Source of the DNA: Sphingobacterium humi
GTDB lineage: Bacteria > Bacteroidota > Bacteroidia > Sphingobacteriales > Sphingobacteriaceae
Assembly (NCBI RefSeq): GCF_009768885.1
Contig: NZ_WSQA01000015.1
Span: forward strand, 1-64,000
Direction: 5' to 3'
DNA length: 64,000 nucleotides
Positions 53,899-63,512 of this stretch are shown here, piece after piece. Each line of letters opens with the position of its first letter. The stretch's first letter is position 1. The translations under genes were made by a program, and so were the position numbers. The notes under the pieces are model-generated. The model searched no databases and had not been told where the DNA came from. It saw only the letters and a list, made by a program, of their open reading frames with translations.

Positions 53899-54333
53899 AT
53901 GAAAAACTTAACTAAAACCATCGCGCTAGCTTGTGTATTATTCGTATCATCTGTAAACGTATTTGCAAGCACCGACAAAGGATTAAACAACGCCATTGTA
54001 GACAATGTAGTAGATGCCTACATCAACAGCACCGTATATGGCGAAACAGCTTATGTAAACGAACTGTTCAGCAACAACTTCAATCAAAAGTTTAATGGCG
54101 TTAGCAAACAGAAAGCCATTCAAAAAAACGCATACATTCAGTTTTTGAAACAAAACAAAGGCGTGAAATACAATTGCGAAACCTCCTTCGAGTGGGTAGA
54201 AAAAGGAAAAGACTACAGCCTTGCTAAAGTAACCCTAGACTTTGGCGCCTTCAAACGCATCGACTACGTATCCGTATCCATGCAACAAGATGGCTGGAAA
54301 ATTGATGAAGTGAACTCCGTATATAACAAATAA
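53899..54333 (+). CDS. Secreted NTF2-like / putative lumazine-binding protein
   Basis: 144 residues from ATG 53899 (MKNLTKTIALACVLFVSSV); an upstream ATG at 53827 is rejected because the -7 element lies inside that extension. Signal peptide to about 24 (VFAS), then an NTF2-like cone fold: VVDAYINSTVYGETAYVNELF, FNQKFNGVSKQKAIQKNAYI, ISMQQDGWKID-like end. Resembles the lumazine-binding-like family PF12893. Ligand unknown; exported. Confidence 0.7.
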   Translation: MKNLTKTIALACVLFVSSVNVFASTDKGLNNAIVDNVVDAYINSTVYGETAYVNELFSNNFNQKFNGVSKQKAIQKNAYIQFLKQNKGVKYNCETSFEWVEKGKDYSLAKVTLDFGAFKRIDYVSVSMQQDGWKIDEVNSVYNK

Positions 54334-54362
54334 ATAACCCTAACAAATCCCTAATAACAAAG

Positions 54363-54388
54363 AGGCCAGGTTCGCACCTGGCCTTTTG
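54363..54388 (+). terminator. Terminator of the NTF2-like gene
   Basis: AGGCCAGGT and ACCTGGCCT pair around TCGC, followed by TTTGTTTT, 30 bases after the stop. Confidence 0.9.
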
Positions 54389-54396
54389 TTTTAGGG

Positions 54397-54867
54397 CTAT
54401 CTGTCCCAAAAGAAGGGCGGTTCGATACCTAAAGACCGCAGGTATACATAACCCTGGGCTCTATGGTGAATTTCATTGTCAACGAAATAAAGGAGATTCT
54501 GATAGATCGGGAAGTTATACTCGCCAAACAAGTTAAAGTCCTCATGAAACCGTTCATCCGGAATTTGCTTAAACAGCTCGTTCACTTGCTCGGTTTGCTT
54601 ATCCCATTCCGCTAAGAGCTCAGCTTTGCTATTTAAATTCAAATCATGCGAATAGCCCTCTGTTTTATGATGCACTATTCCTTCCAATCCGGGAACAGCG
54701 ATGGAAAGTATTTCCTTAATTAAATCGGCAAATGGCCGCATGCCACCTATACTGTAGGTGAATAAGTCTTGCTCGGGAAAACGTTCCAAGGTATGGCGGG
54801 TTAAGGTACGATGACCTTGCCAATGGGCTAAAAATTCGTCTCTGCTAATTAAAAGTGTTGTGTTCAT
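54397..54867 (-). CDS. DinB-family protein
   Basis: 156 residues forming a DinB four-helix bundle. His ligands are suggested by HRTLTRHTLE near the N-terminus and VDNEIHHRAQGYVYLR near the C-terminus. Members are metal-binding proteins, often thiol-dependent transferases or damage-induced proteins. It overlaps no neighbour and has its own short unit. Function unknown. Confidence 0.85.
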   Translation of the reverse strand: MNTTLLISRDEFLAHWQGHRTLTRHTLERFPEQDLFTYSIGGMRPFADLIKEILSIAVPGLEGIVHHKTEGYSHDLNLNSKAELLAEWDKQTEQVNELFKQIPDERFHEDFNLFGEYNFPIYQNLLYFVDNEIHHRAQGYVYLRSLGIEPPFFWDR

Positions 54868-54950
54868 AGTGTCTTTTCTTTTAGATGATACCTCAAAGTT
54901 AGCGGCAGGAATGACAACCCTATGTCAACATCGATTAAAATAGAGCAATA

Positions 54951-54978
54951 AAAAAAGCTGCCCCGAAGGACAGCTTTT
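54951..54978 (-). terminator. Terminator of aconitase
   Basis: On the minus strand AAAAGCTGTCC-TTCG-GGGCAGCTTTT, a stem closed by a UUCG tetraloop, followed by TTTTTTATTG. Confidence 0.9.
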
Positions 54979-55023
54979 CCGTAATCATAAAAAGTTATGT
55001 AAAACAATCTAGTTTAGATTGTC

Positions 55024-57288
55024 TTAAGCTTGATTTGAACGAATGATATTTAAGGCACCACCCGCTTTAAACCAACCGATTTGTTGCTCGTTGTACGTAT
55101 GGTTAGCTAAGATTTCCTCAGACGAACCATCGGCATGGTGAAGCACCAAGGTCAATGGTTTGTTTGGAGCAAATTCTGTTAAGCCAATGATATCGATAGT
55201 ATCGTCTTCTTTGATCTTATCGTAATCATCTTTGTTTGCAAAGGTTAATCCTAACATACCTTGTTTTTTCAAGTTTGTTTCGTGGATACGTGCGAATGAT
55301 TTTACCAATACCGCACGAACACCTAAGTGACGTGGCTCCATGGCAGCGTGCTCACGAGAAGAACCCTCGCCATAGTTTTCATCACCTACAACAATAGACC
55401 CTACGTTAGCCGCTTTATAAGCACGTTGCGTTGCAGGAACAGGTCCGTATTCACCAGTCAATTGGTTTTTCACGTTATCTGTTTTATCGTTGAAGAAGTT
55501 TACTGCACCGATAAGCATGTTGTTGGAGATATTGTCTAAGTGACCACGGTATTTCAACCATGGACCGGCCATAGAAATGTGGTCAGTTGTACATTTACCC
55601 TTCGCTTTGATTAATAATTTCAAGCCTTTAAGGTCTGTACCTTCCCATGCTGCAAATGGCTCTAACAATTGTAAGCGATCTGAAGTTGGAGAAACATCTA
55701 CCTGAACGGAAGAACCGTCTTCAGCAGGTGCTTGATATCCTGGATCGTCTACAGCGAAGCCTTTTTCTGGTAATTCATCACCAGTAGGAGGATCTAATTT
55801 TACCTGCTCGCCATTTTTGTTGGTTAAAGTATCTGTTAGTGGGTTGAAACCTAAATCACCAGAGATGGCAATCGCAGCTACCATTTCAGGAGAAGTTACG
55901 AAAGCAAAGGTATTCGGGTTTCCATCGGCACGTTTCGCGAAGTTACGGTTGAACGAGTGTACAATCGTGTTTTTCTCTTGCTTATCTGCGCCTGCACGAT
56001 CCCACATACCGATACATGGACCACATGCATTCGTGAAGATCGTTGCATTCAAATCTTCGAAAGTTTTCAATAAACCATCGCGATCTGCAGTGAAACGTAC
56101 TTGCTCTGAACCTGGGTTAATACCAAATTCAGCTTTGGTTACCAATCCTTTTTCTACAGCTTGTCTAGCGATAGATGCCGCACGAGAAAGATCTTCGTAA
56201 GATGAGTTGGTACAAGAACCGATTAAGCCCCACTCTACCTTGGTAGGCCATCCGTTTTTACCAGCTTCCTCACGCATGCGAGAGATTGGTGTGTATAAAT
56301 CTGGTGTGAAAGGACCATTTAAAGATGGCTCTAACTCCGATAAGTTGATTTCAATTAATTGATCGAAATATTGCTCTGGGTTTGCATATACTTCCGCATC
56401 AGCAACCAAGTGTTGTTTAATCGCGTTTGCTGCATCAGCAACTTCAGCACGGTCTGTAGCACGTAAATAACGCTCCATAGACTCGTCGTATCCGAAGGTA
56501 GATGTCGTCGCACCGATTTCAGCACCCATGTTACAGATGGTTCCTTTACCCGTACAAGATAAAGACTCAGCACCTTCGCCGAAGTATTCAACGATAGCAC
56601 CAGTACCACCTTTTACTGTAAGGATTCCCGCAACTTTCAAGATCACATCTTTAGGAGCTGCCCATCCAGACAATTTACCTGTTAATTTTACACCGATTAA
56701 TTTCGGGAATTTAAGCTCCCATGGTAATCCAGCCATTACATCACAAGCATCAGCACCACCAACACCGATAGCCACCATACCTAATCCACCTGCATTTACG
56801 GTGTGTGAATCCGTACCGATCATCATACCACCTGGGAAGGCATAGTTTTCCAATACCACTTGGTGAATAATACCTGCACCTGGTTTCCAGAAGCCAATAC
56901 CATATTTATTAGATACAGAACTTAAGAAGTTAAATACTTCAGAGCTCTCCTGCTTTGCGCGCGTTAAATCTTGATCAGCACCATCACGAGCCTGGATCAA
57001 GTGATCACAGTGTACCGTGGAAGGAACAGCTACTTTCGGACGACCAGCTTGCATAAATTGCAATAAAGCCATCTGCGCCGTCGCATCCTGCATCGCTACG
57101 CGATCTGGAGCGAAATCAACATAAGACTTACCTCTTTCGTAAGCTTCCGTAGCATTACCATCCCAAAGGTGTGCATACAAAATTTTCTCTGCTAATGTCA
57201 ATGGTTTATTCACGATCTGACGGGCAGCATTAATACGCTCGTCATATTGCGAATAAATTTTCTTGATCATGTCTATATCAAAAGCCAT
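55024..57288 (-). CDS. Aconitate hydratase
   Basis: 754 residues, the mitochondrial-type (AcnA-like) length. The [4Fe-4S] Cys ligands are in GLIGSCTNSSYEDLSRA and TNACGPCIGMWDRAG. Early motifs DSHTVNAGGLGMVAIGVGGADA and late GSSREHAAMEPRHLGV are also typical. It isomerises citrate to isocitrate in the TCA cycle. Preceded on the minus strand by a -7 element TATTTTTG. Downstream terminator with UUCG loop; monocistronic. Confidence 0.96.
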   Translation of the reverse strand: MAFDIDMIKKIYSQYDERINAARQIVNKPLTLAEKILYAHLWDGNATEAYERGKSYVDFAPDRVAMQDATAQMALLQFMQAGRPKVAVPSTVHCDHLIQARDGADQDLTRAKQESSEVFNFLSSVSNKYGIGFWKPGAGIIHQVVLENYAFPGGMMIGTDSHTVNAGGLGMVAIGVGGADACDVMAGLPWELKFPKLIGVKLTGKLSGWAAPKDVILKVAGILTVKGGTGAIVEYFGEGAESLSCTGKGTICNMGAEIGATTSTFGYDESMERYLRATDRAEVADAANAIKQHLVADAEVYANPEQYFDQLIEINLSELEPSLNGPFTPDLYTPISRMREEAGKNGWPTKVEWGLIGSCTNSSYEDLSRAASIARQAVEKGLVTKAEFGINPGSEQVRFTADRDGLLKTFEDLNATIFTNACGPCIGMWDRAGADKQEKNTIVHSFNRNFAKRADGNPNTFAFVTSPEMVAAIAISGDLGFNPLTDTLTNKNGEQVKLDPPTGDELPEKGFAVDDPGYQAPAEDGSSVQVDVSPTSDRLQLLEPFAAWEGTDLKGLKLLIKAKGKCTTDHISMAGPWLKYRGHLDNISNNMLIGAVNFFNDKTDNVKNQLTGEYGPVPATQRAYKAANVGSIVVGDENYGEGSSREHAAMEPRHLGVRAVLVKSFARIHETNLKKQGMLGLTFANKDDYDKIKEDDTIDIIGLTEFAPNKPLTLVLHHADGSSEEILANHTYNEQQIGWFKAGGALNIIRSNQA

Positions 57289-57367
57289 GTATTTTTAGTT
57301 TAAATATGATTTTTTTATTTCTAACTATTTTTTGTTGAGCATAAACTTGTATTTACGTCAACAAGCA

Positions 57368-57375
57368 CAAAAATA
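57368..57375 (-). promoter_or_regulatory. -7 element of aconitase
   Basis: On the minus strand TATTTTTG, exact TAnnTTTG, 79 bases upstream of the ATG. No TTTG at 19 bases; the leader would be about 75 bases. Confidence 0.5.
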
Positions 57376-57443
57376 CAAAAAAAACCAAGTTTAAGTTGCA
57401 TTTATGCCACCTGAGGCTAATTTGGAAATATTCTAAACAACCC

Positions 57444-58124
57444 TTAAACCAACTGTACAGTAGGGTCTACCTCTTTTAATTCCTTCACCGTCTGGGTCGG
57501 ATTGTCTGAACTAAATACAAAACTGCCCGCAACCAATACATCGGCTCCAGCAGCAAGTAATTTACCCGCATTGCCAAGTCCTACTCCCCCATCAATCTCG
57601 ATAATTAAATCGGTATTCTCTTGATAGGCTAAAGCACGAAGCTCTTTGATCTTGGCGTAGGTTCTTTCAATAAATTTCTGCCCCCCAAATCCTGGGTTAA
57701 CAGACATTAAACACACTAAGTCGATATCTTGAATCACATCTTTTAATAAGGATACCGGTGTATGAGGGTTTAAGGCCACCCCTGCCTTACAGCCTAATTC
57801 TTTAATAGCGGCCAAGGTGCGGTGTAAATGGGTACAAGCTTCGTAGTGAACTGTAATAATGGCTGCACCATTGTCTTTACAGGTTTTCAGATAACGATCC
57901 GGATCGACGATCATCAAGTGTACATCCAAAGGTTTTTTGGCGTGCTTGGCAATCGCTTGCATTACCGGGAAACCGAAAGAAATGTTAGGAACAAATACGC
58001 CGTCCATGATATCAATATGGAACCAGTCAGCCTCGCTCTGGTTTACCATTTGGATATCTTGTTGTAGATTGGCAAAGTCAGCTGCCAAAATAGACGGTGC
58101 AATTAAATGTTTTTTTGCAGACAT
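57444..58124 (-). CDS. rpe: Ribulose-phosphate 3-epimerase
   Basis: 226 residues, the standard length. The TIM barrel has LIAPSILAADFANL, HIDIMDGVFVPNISFG (metal His/Asp), VHLMIVDPD, LVCLMSVNPGFGGQKFI and IEIDGGVG. It interconverts ribulose- and xylulose-5-phosphate in the pentose phosphate pathway. Preceded on the minus strand by TATCTTTG 17 bases before the ATG. Confidence 0.97.
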   Translation of the reverse strand: MSAKKHLIAPSILAADFANLQQDIQMVNQSEADWFHIDIMDGVFVPNISFGFPVMQAIAKHAKKPLDVHLMIVDPDRYLKTCKDNGAAIITVHYEACTHLHRTLAAIKELGCKAGVALNPHTPVSLLKDVIQDIDLVCLMSVNPGFGGQKFIERTYAKIKELRALAYQENTDLIIEIDGGVGLGNAGKLLAAGADVLVAGSFVFSSDNPTQTVKELKEVDPTVQLV

Positions 58125-58141
58125 GTTGTAATTTTTTAATG

Positions 58142-58149
58142 CAAAGATA
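58142..58149 (-). promoter_or_regulatory. rpe: -7 element of rpe
   Basis: On the minus strand TATCTTTG, exact match to TAnnTTTG, 17 bases from the ATG. Divergent to the promoter at 58233. Confidence 0.6.
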
Positions 58150-58232
58150 ACAAGTATTCGTGGCTATTAACGAACAAGCCTTCACTTTTCAGAAACCAAG
58201 CGGCAAATAAGCGGGTTTTACTTTAAAATATT

Positions 58233-58240
58233 TACATTTG
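58233..58240 (+). promoter_or_regulatory. -7 element of the 7TM-HD gene, deciding its start
   Basis: TACATTTG, exact TAnnTTTG match. The TTG at 58238 that would give a longer protein lies inside this element, so translation must begin downstream, at GTG 58265. Confidence 0.6.
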
Positions 58241-58264
58241 TTTGATAAGGAAGACATAAAGACT

Positions 58265-60394
58265 GTGGCAAAACTCAAAATAAATTACCCCAAAGATAAA
58301 TTACAAAACAATTCTACGCTATGGAAATATGGTATGGTGGTGATCACCATTATCCTGATCTGTATCTTTTTACCCAAGCAACCCCGCTTCCAATACGAAT
58401 ATGAAAAGGGAAAACCTTGGAACCACGAGAACTTAACCTCGCCCTATAACTTTGCTATATTAAAAACTCCAGAGGAGTTGGCCCGCGATAAGCAGTACAT
58501 TTTGCGTACCGTGCAGCCTATCTATAACCTGAACGATGTTGCCAGCAAAGAGCAAATCGACCAGTTTAACACCGATCTGAATGAGAAGTGGCAGACCAGC
58601 CAACTGGACAGCAGCACGGTGGATATCGTTAAATACCGAGAGGTGGGCAATGCCCTGCTGAGCTATATTTACGAGCGAGGCATTATATCGCTGAACAACC
58701 GCTTTCAGGTGAAAGGCAATGACTCTGTAAAAAATGACGATACTGCCATGCAGTACAACTTTGTACTGGTGCATGATAATGTAGCCCAACAGAAGAATAC
58801 CGTCGACTGCTATACGATTGAATCGGCCAATAAGTACCTGCGGGAAGCCCTCGAAAAGAACAACCTGATTCAACATAAGGCCTGGTTTGCCGAAGTATTG
58901 AAAAGCTATGTAACCATTAACTTCGTGTTCAACGAAAGCCAAACCAATAAAGTGGAGCAAAATGCGCTGGCTAATATCTCAACGACGCGCGGTATGGTAC
59001 AGAAGGATGAACTTATTGCTGAGCAAGGGAAGACGATAAATAATGAAACCTACCAGAAACTGGAATCCCTGCGGAAGGTTTTTGAAGATGAATCGAAGAT
59101 CTCTGGCGAGCAGAACATGGTGATCTTTGGCCATTTCATCCTCATCTCCTTGGCGATGTCGCTGCTCATGGTGTTTCTGTTCTATTTCCGGCGCGATATC
59201 TTCAACAATAACCGTCTCTTGTTTATTATCTTCCTGGTTATCCTAGTGATGCTGGGCGTACTGAGCTGGGCGATCAAAATGAAGATCCCAAGCCTGTATT
59301 ATATTCCGTACTGTAGTGTGCCGATCATATTCCGCCTGTTATTTGACACGCGTATCGCCTTAAATATCCACATCCTGATGGTCTTGGTGGCGGGGCTTTT
59401 TGTGCCCAATAGTTTTGACTTTGTCTTCCTGCAATTTACTTCGGGTATGGTGGCCATTTATAGCATCAAAACCCTCGTGAAACGCGAGCAATTCCTCGTA
59501 TCCAGTGTGATTATCCTGGCGACTTATAACCTCGCCTATGTAGGATTGGTATTGACGCGTAACGGCTCTTTTTCCACCATCTATTGGCAGGATCTATTGC
59601 CGTTCGCCGTATCCGTAGGATTGACGCTACTCGCCTATCCATTGATTTACGCATTTGAAAAACTATTCGGAATAGTTTCAGACTTAACCTTGATGGAATT
59701 GACCAATAGTAACTCCCGTTTACTGCGTGAGTTATCCTTAAAAGCTCCTGGCACATTCCAGCACTCGCTGCAGGTCGCAAACCTGGCGGAAGCTGCTATT
59801 TATAAGATCGGTGGTAATCCCCTATTGGTGCGTGCCGGTGCGCTGTATCACGATATCGGGAAGATGATTAACCCTTTGTATTTTATCGAAAACCAAAAGA
59901 CCAACGATAATCCGCATGAGGAATTAACTCCGGAACAAAGTGCCCAGATCATTATCAGCCACGTGCTGAAAGGGATTGAAATGGCACGTAAGCATCAGAT
60001 GCCGGAAGTAGTGATCGACTTTATCCGAACCCACCACGGAACGACCAAAGTAGATTACTTCTACAACTTGGCGGTAAAGGATAATCCGGATAAACTTATT
60101 GACGAGTCTAGCTTTAAATACCCTGGCCCAGTACCTTTCTCCAAAGAAACTGCCGTATTGATGATGGCCGACTCCGTGGAAGCTTCTTCCCGCGCCTTAA
60201 AAGAGCCTACAGAAGAGTCGATCAATAACCTGGTGGATAAGATTATCGATCATAAATTGATGGCCAGACAGTTCGCAAACGCCGATATTACCATGCGCGA
60301 TATCACCGAAGTGTCGAAGATTTTCAAGGCCATGCTCAAGAGCATTTACCACGTTCGAATCGATTATGATTTAAGTAAGAAAAAAGATAATTAA
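58265..60394 (+). CDS. 7TM-HD family phosphohydrolase (PgpH/YqfF-like)
   Basis: 709 residues from GTG 58265 (VAKLKINYPKD), preceded by AAGGAAGAC. One membrane helix (about 25-43) leads into an extracytoplasmic domain (about 50-270), then seven membrane helices (about 290-480), then a cytosolic HD domain with HSLQVANLAEAAIYKIG and LYHDIGKM and later HHGTTKVDYF. PgpH-type enzymes degrade cyclic di-AMP to pApA and link ligand sensing to second-messenger turnover. The TTG alternative is ruled out by the promoter. Confidence 0.9.
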   Translation: MAKLKINYPKDKLQNNSTLWKYGMVVITIILICIFLPKQPRFQYEYEKGKPWNHENLTSPYNFAILKTPEELARDKQYILRTVQPIYNLNDVASKEQIDQFNTDLNEKWQTSQLDSSTVDIVKYREVGNALLSYIYERGIISLNNRFQVKGNDSVKNDDTAMQYNFVLVHDNVAQQKNTVDCYTIESANKYLREALEKNNLIQHKAWFAEVLKSYVTINFVFNESQTNKVEQNALANISTTRGMVQKDELIAEQGKTINNETYQKLESLRKVFEDESKISGEQNMVIFGHFILISLAMSLLMVFLFYFRRDIFNNNRLLFIIFLVILVMLGVLSWAIKMKIPSLYYIPYCSVPIIFRLLFDTRIALNIHILMVLVAGLFVPNSFDFVFLQFTSGMVAIYSIKTLVKREQFLVSSVIILATYNLAYVGLVLTRNGSFSTIYWQDLLPFAVSVGLTLLAYPLIYAFEKLFGIVSDLTLMELTNSNSRLLRELSLKAPGTFQHSLQVANLAEAAIYKIGGNPLLVRAGALYHDIGKMINPLYFIENQKTNDNPHEELTPEQSAQIIISHVLKGIEMARKHQMPEVVIDFIRTHHGTTKVDYFYNLAVKDNPDKLIDESSFKYPGPVPFSKETAVLMMADSVEASSRALKEPTEESINNLVDKIIDHKLMARQFANADITMRDITEVSKIFKAMLKSIYHVRIDYDLSKKKDN

Positions 60395-60462
60395 CAAATT
60401 TATTGACATTCAGCAGGTTGCTGTTTTGTAATAAAAAATTGTTAAAAATAAGTGAAAACAGC

Positions 60463-60493
60463 TTTGTAGAGTGAAATTTTTGCTTTATGTTTG
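60463..60493 (+). promoter_or_regulatory. Promoter of tRNA-Ser(GCT)
   Basis: TTTG (60463-60466), 19 bases, TATGTTTG (60486-60493): exact consensus, ending 14 bases before the tRNA. It is on the chromosomal side of the element junction. Confidence 0.9.
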
Positions 60494-60507
60494 CACTGTC
60501 GAAACAC

Positions 60508-62108
<1,601 letters not shown>

Positions 62109-62250
62109 AGTATTCTTTTAGGGTTACGGCTACGATAATCTCAGTGATTAAATTTACAAATTTTTCTTCTTTTTCACGCTCTCTTTGTTCAATTATTTCC
62201 CTGATATTTTTGTCAATTTCCGGAGCTTTCTTTTGCTTATCGTTTTCCAT

Positions 62251-62473
62251 CACTTGTTCCTCCTTTTTAAAGTTTTAAATAAGGTTATCCGTTTAGCAAT
62301 CTTTATTTAAAGCTACTCTGAAACGTCAGCTGACCTTATTCAGTGGCATTCGCAGGTACTCTTTGTCTCGCTTAGACAATGCAGGGTAGTTTGTATAAAA
62401 AAAAACGGTACAGATGATTGAACCTGTACCGCTTTCTTCATGATGTTTTATAATGAGCTTATCGGGGTATAAA
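62251..62473. other. Element region between traQ and the coupled ORF
   Basis: 223 bases holding the tra terminator and, in one minus-strand frame, an open stretch ending at 62326 (..YPALSKRDKEYLRMPLNKVS) that looks coding but has no start codon. It may be a truncated gene remnant. Confidence 0.4.
62398..62432 (-). terminator. Terminator of the tra operon
   Basis: On the minus strand CGGTACAG and CTGTACCG pair around GTTCAATCAT, followed by nine T. It lies 42 bases beyond the traQ stop. Confidence 0.85.
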
Positions 62474-62926
62474 TTATTGTAACTCCCTGTTGTTAAACTG
62501 GAAACTTATCTGTTTTTCATTCCCGAAGTTGTCCGAAATCCAAATATCAAACGACTGTGATACGGTCGATTGCGAAGTGTAATACAACCTAAACTGTGTC
62601 TGTGGCAACAGGTACAGGTCATTGGGCTTATACGGTGGTTCGTTGTAATAGCGCAATGCTCCCTGACCGTCAAACTGGAAATAGCGGATAAAATATTTCG
62701 CATCGCTGAAATTGCCCGACCGTTGAACGGTAATCCGTATTTCAACGGTCTGCCCGTTCGTCACCTCTTTGGGTACAGGCATCACCTGTACCTCAAAAGG
62801 GTAATTCTGTTTGATGTCGAGTTCGTCTTTTTCGCACGAGGTCAGCACCACGGAGCAGACCAACATCGCCAAGAGCATGAACGATGCCTGTAAATGAAGC
62901 CTGTATTTTCTGATTAATGTTTTCAT
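62474..62926 (-). CDS. traQ: Conjugative transposon protein TraQ (DUF3872)
   Basis: 150 residues with a lipoprotein signal (VVLTSCEKDEL, Cys about 31). The mature domain is a short beta-sandwich (QNYPFEVQVMPVPKEVTNG, VEIRITVQRSGNFSDAKYFIRYFQ), as in TraQ/DUF3872 of CTnDOT-family elements. It is a late tra gene of unknown mechanical role at the cell envelope. Starts 11 bases after the traO stop and is followed by the tra terminator. Confidence 0.85.
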   Translation of the reverse strand: MKTLIRKYRLHLQASFMLLAMLVCSVVLTSCEKDELDIKQNYPFEVQVMPVPKEVTNGQTVEIRITVQRSGNFSDAKYFIRYFQFDGQGALRYYNEPPYKPNDLYLLPQTQFRLYYTSQSTVSQSFDIWISDNFGNEKQISFQFNNRELQ

Positions 62927-62937
62927 TGCAAATCATT

Positions 62938-63495
62938 TTAAAAATTAAACCTTAGTCCAATCCCTGTCGATGGACGAAACTGTTTCAAATCCGTACCCCA
63001 AAGCACTTTTGTCCGCCCTTGCAGGAGCAGGACAAAACGGTCGGACAGGTACGTTTCAAGTGTGAGCCGTCCACCTGAACCATAGACAAAATTGTCTTTG
63101 TCAAGGATGGTTGAGCCGTCCGGTAGTATTGCCTCGCTCCTGTTGATGGTTTCGTAACCTGCCACGGCTGTAAGCCCTGCATTCAGTGTGATGGTCTTCC
63201 GTGCATCGCCCAATAGCTGAAGACTGTAACCCACCTCGCCCGTATAGGTTTCGAGCGGTATCTGTACATCCCTGTAACCGGAAAATTGATGGGCATATTC
63301 CGCACCCCATATCCAGTAATTGCCGTTCTTTCCGTTCACGGTAAGGGTCAAATTCAGATAGTAATTGTCGCTCACTTCTTTGGACAGCATACCTGCGTTT
63401 ACTTCCAATCCCTTTTGCTTGGGGAGCATTCGCTGTGACTGTACCGCCGTGATGCTCCACATGGCAAGCACCACGGCAAAAATGTATTTTATCAT
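62938..63495 (-). CDS. traO: Conjugative transposon protein TraO
   Basis: 185 residues with a signal peptide (about 1-20, ending VQSQ), then an outer-membrane-like barrel fold with VNAGMLSKEVSDNYYLNLTL, GYSLQLLGDARKTITLNAG and a C-terminal TGIGLRFNF. This matches TraO of CTnDOT-type systems, thought to be part of the outer membrane portion of the transfer machine. 17 bases from the traN stop. Confidence 0.85.
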   Translation of the reverse strand: MIKYIFAVVLAMWSITAVQSQRMLPKQKGLEVNAGMLSKEVSDNYYLNLTLTVNGKNGNYWIWGAEYAHQFSGYRDVQIPLETYTGEVGYSLQLLGDARKTITLNAGLTAVAGYETINRSEAILPDGSTILDKDNFVYGSGGRLTLETYLSDRFVLLLQGRTKVLWGTDLKQFRPSTGIGLRFNF

Positions 63496-63512
63496 TGTTC
63501 TTTCGTTTTGGG

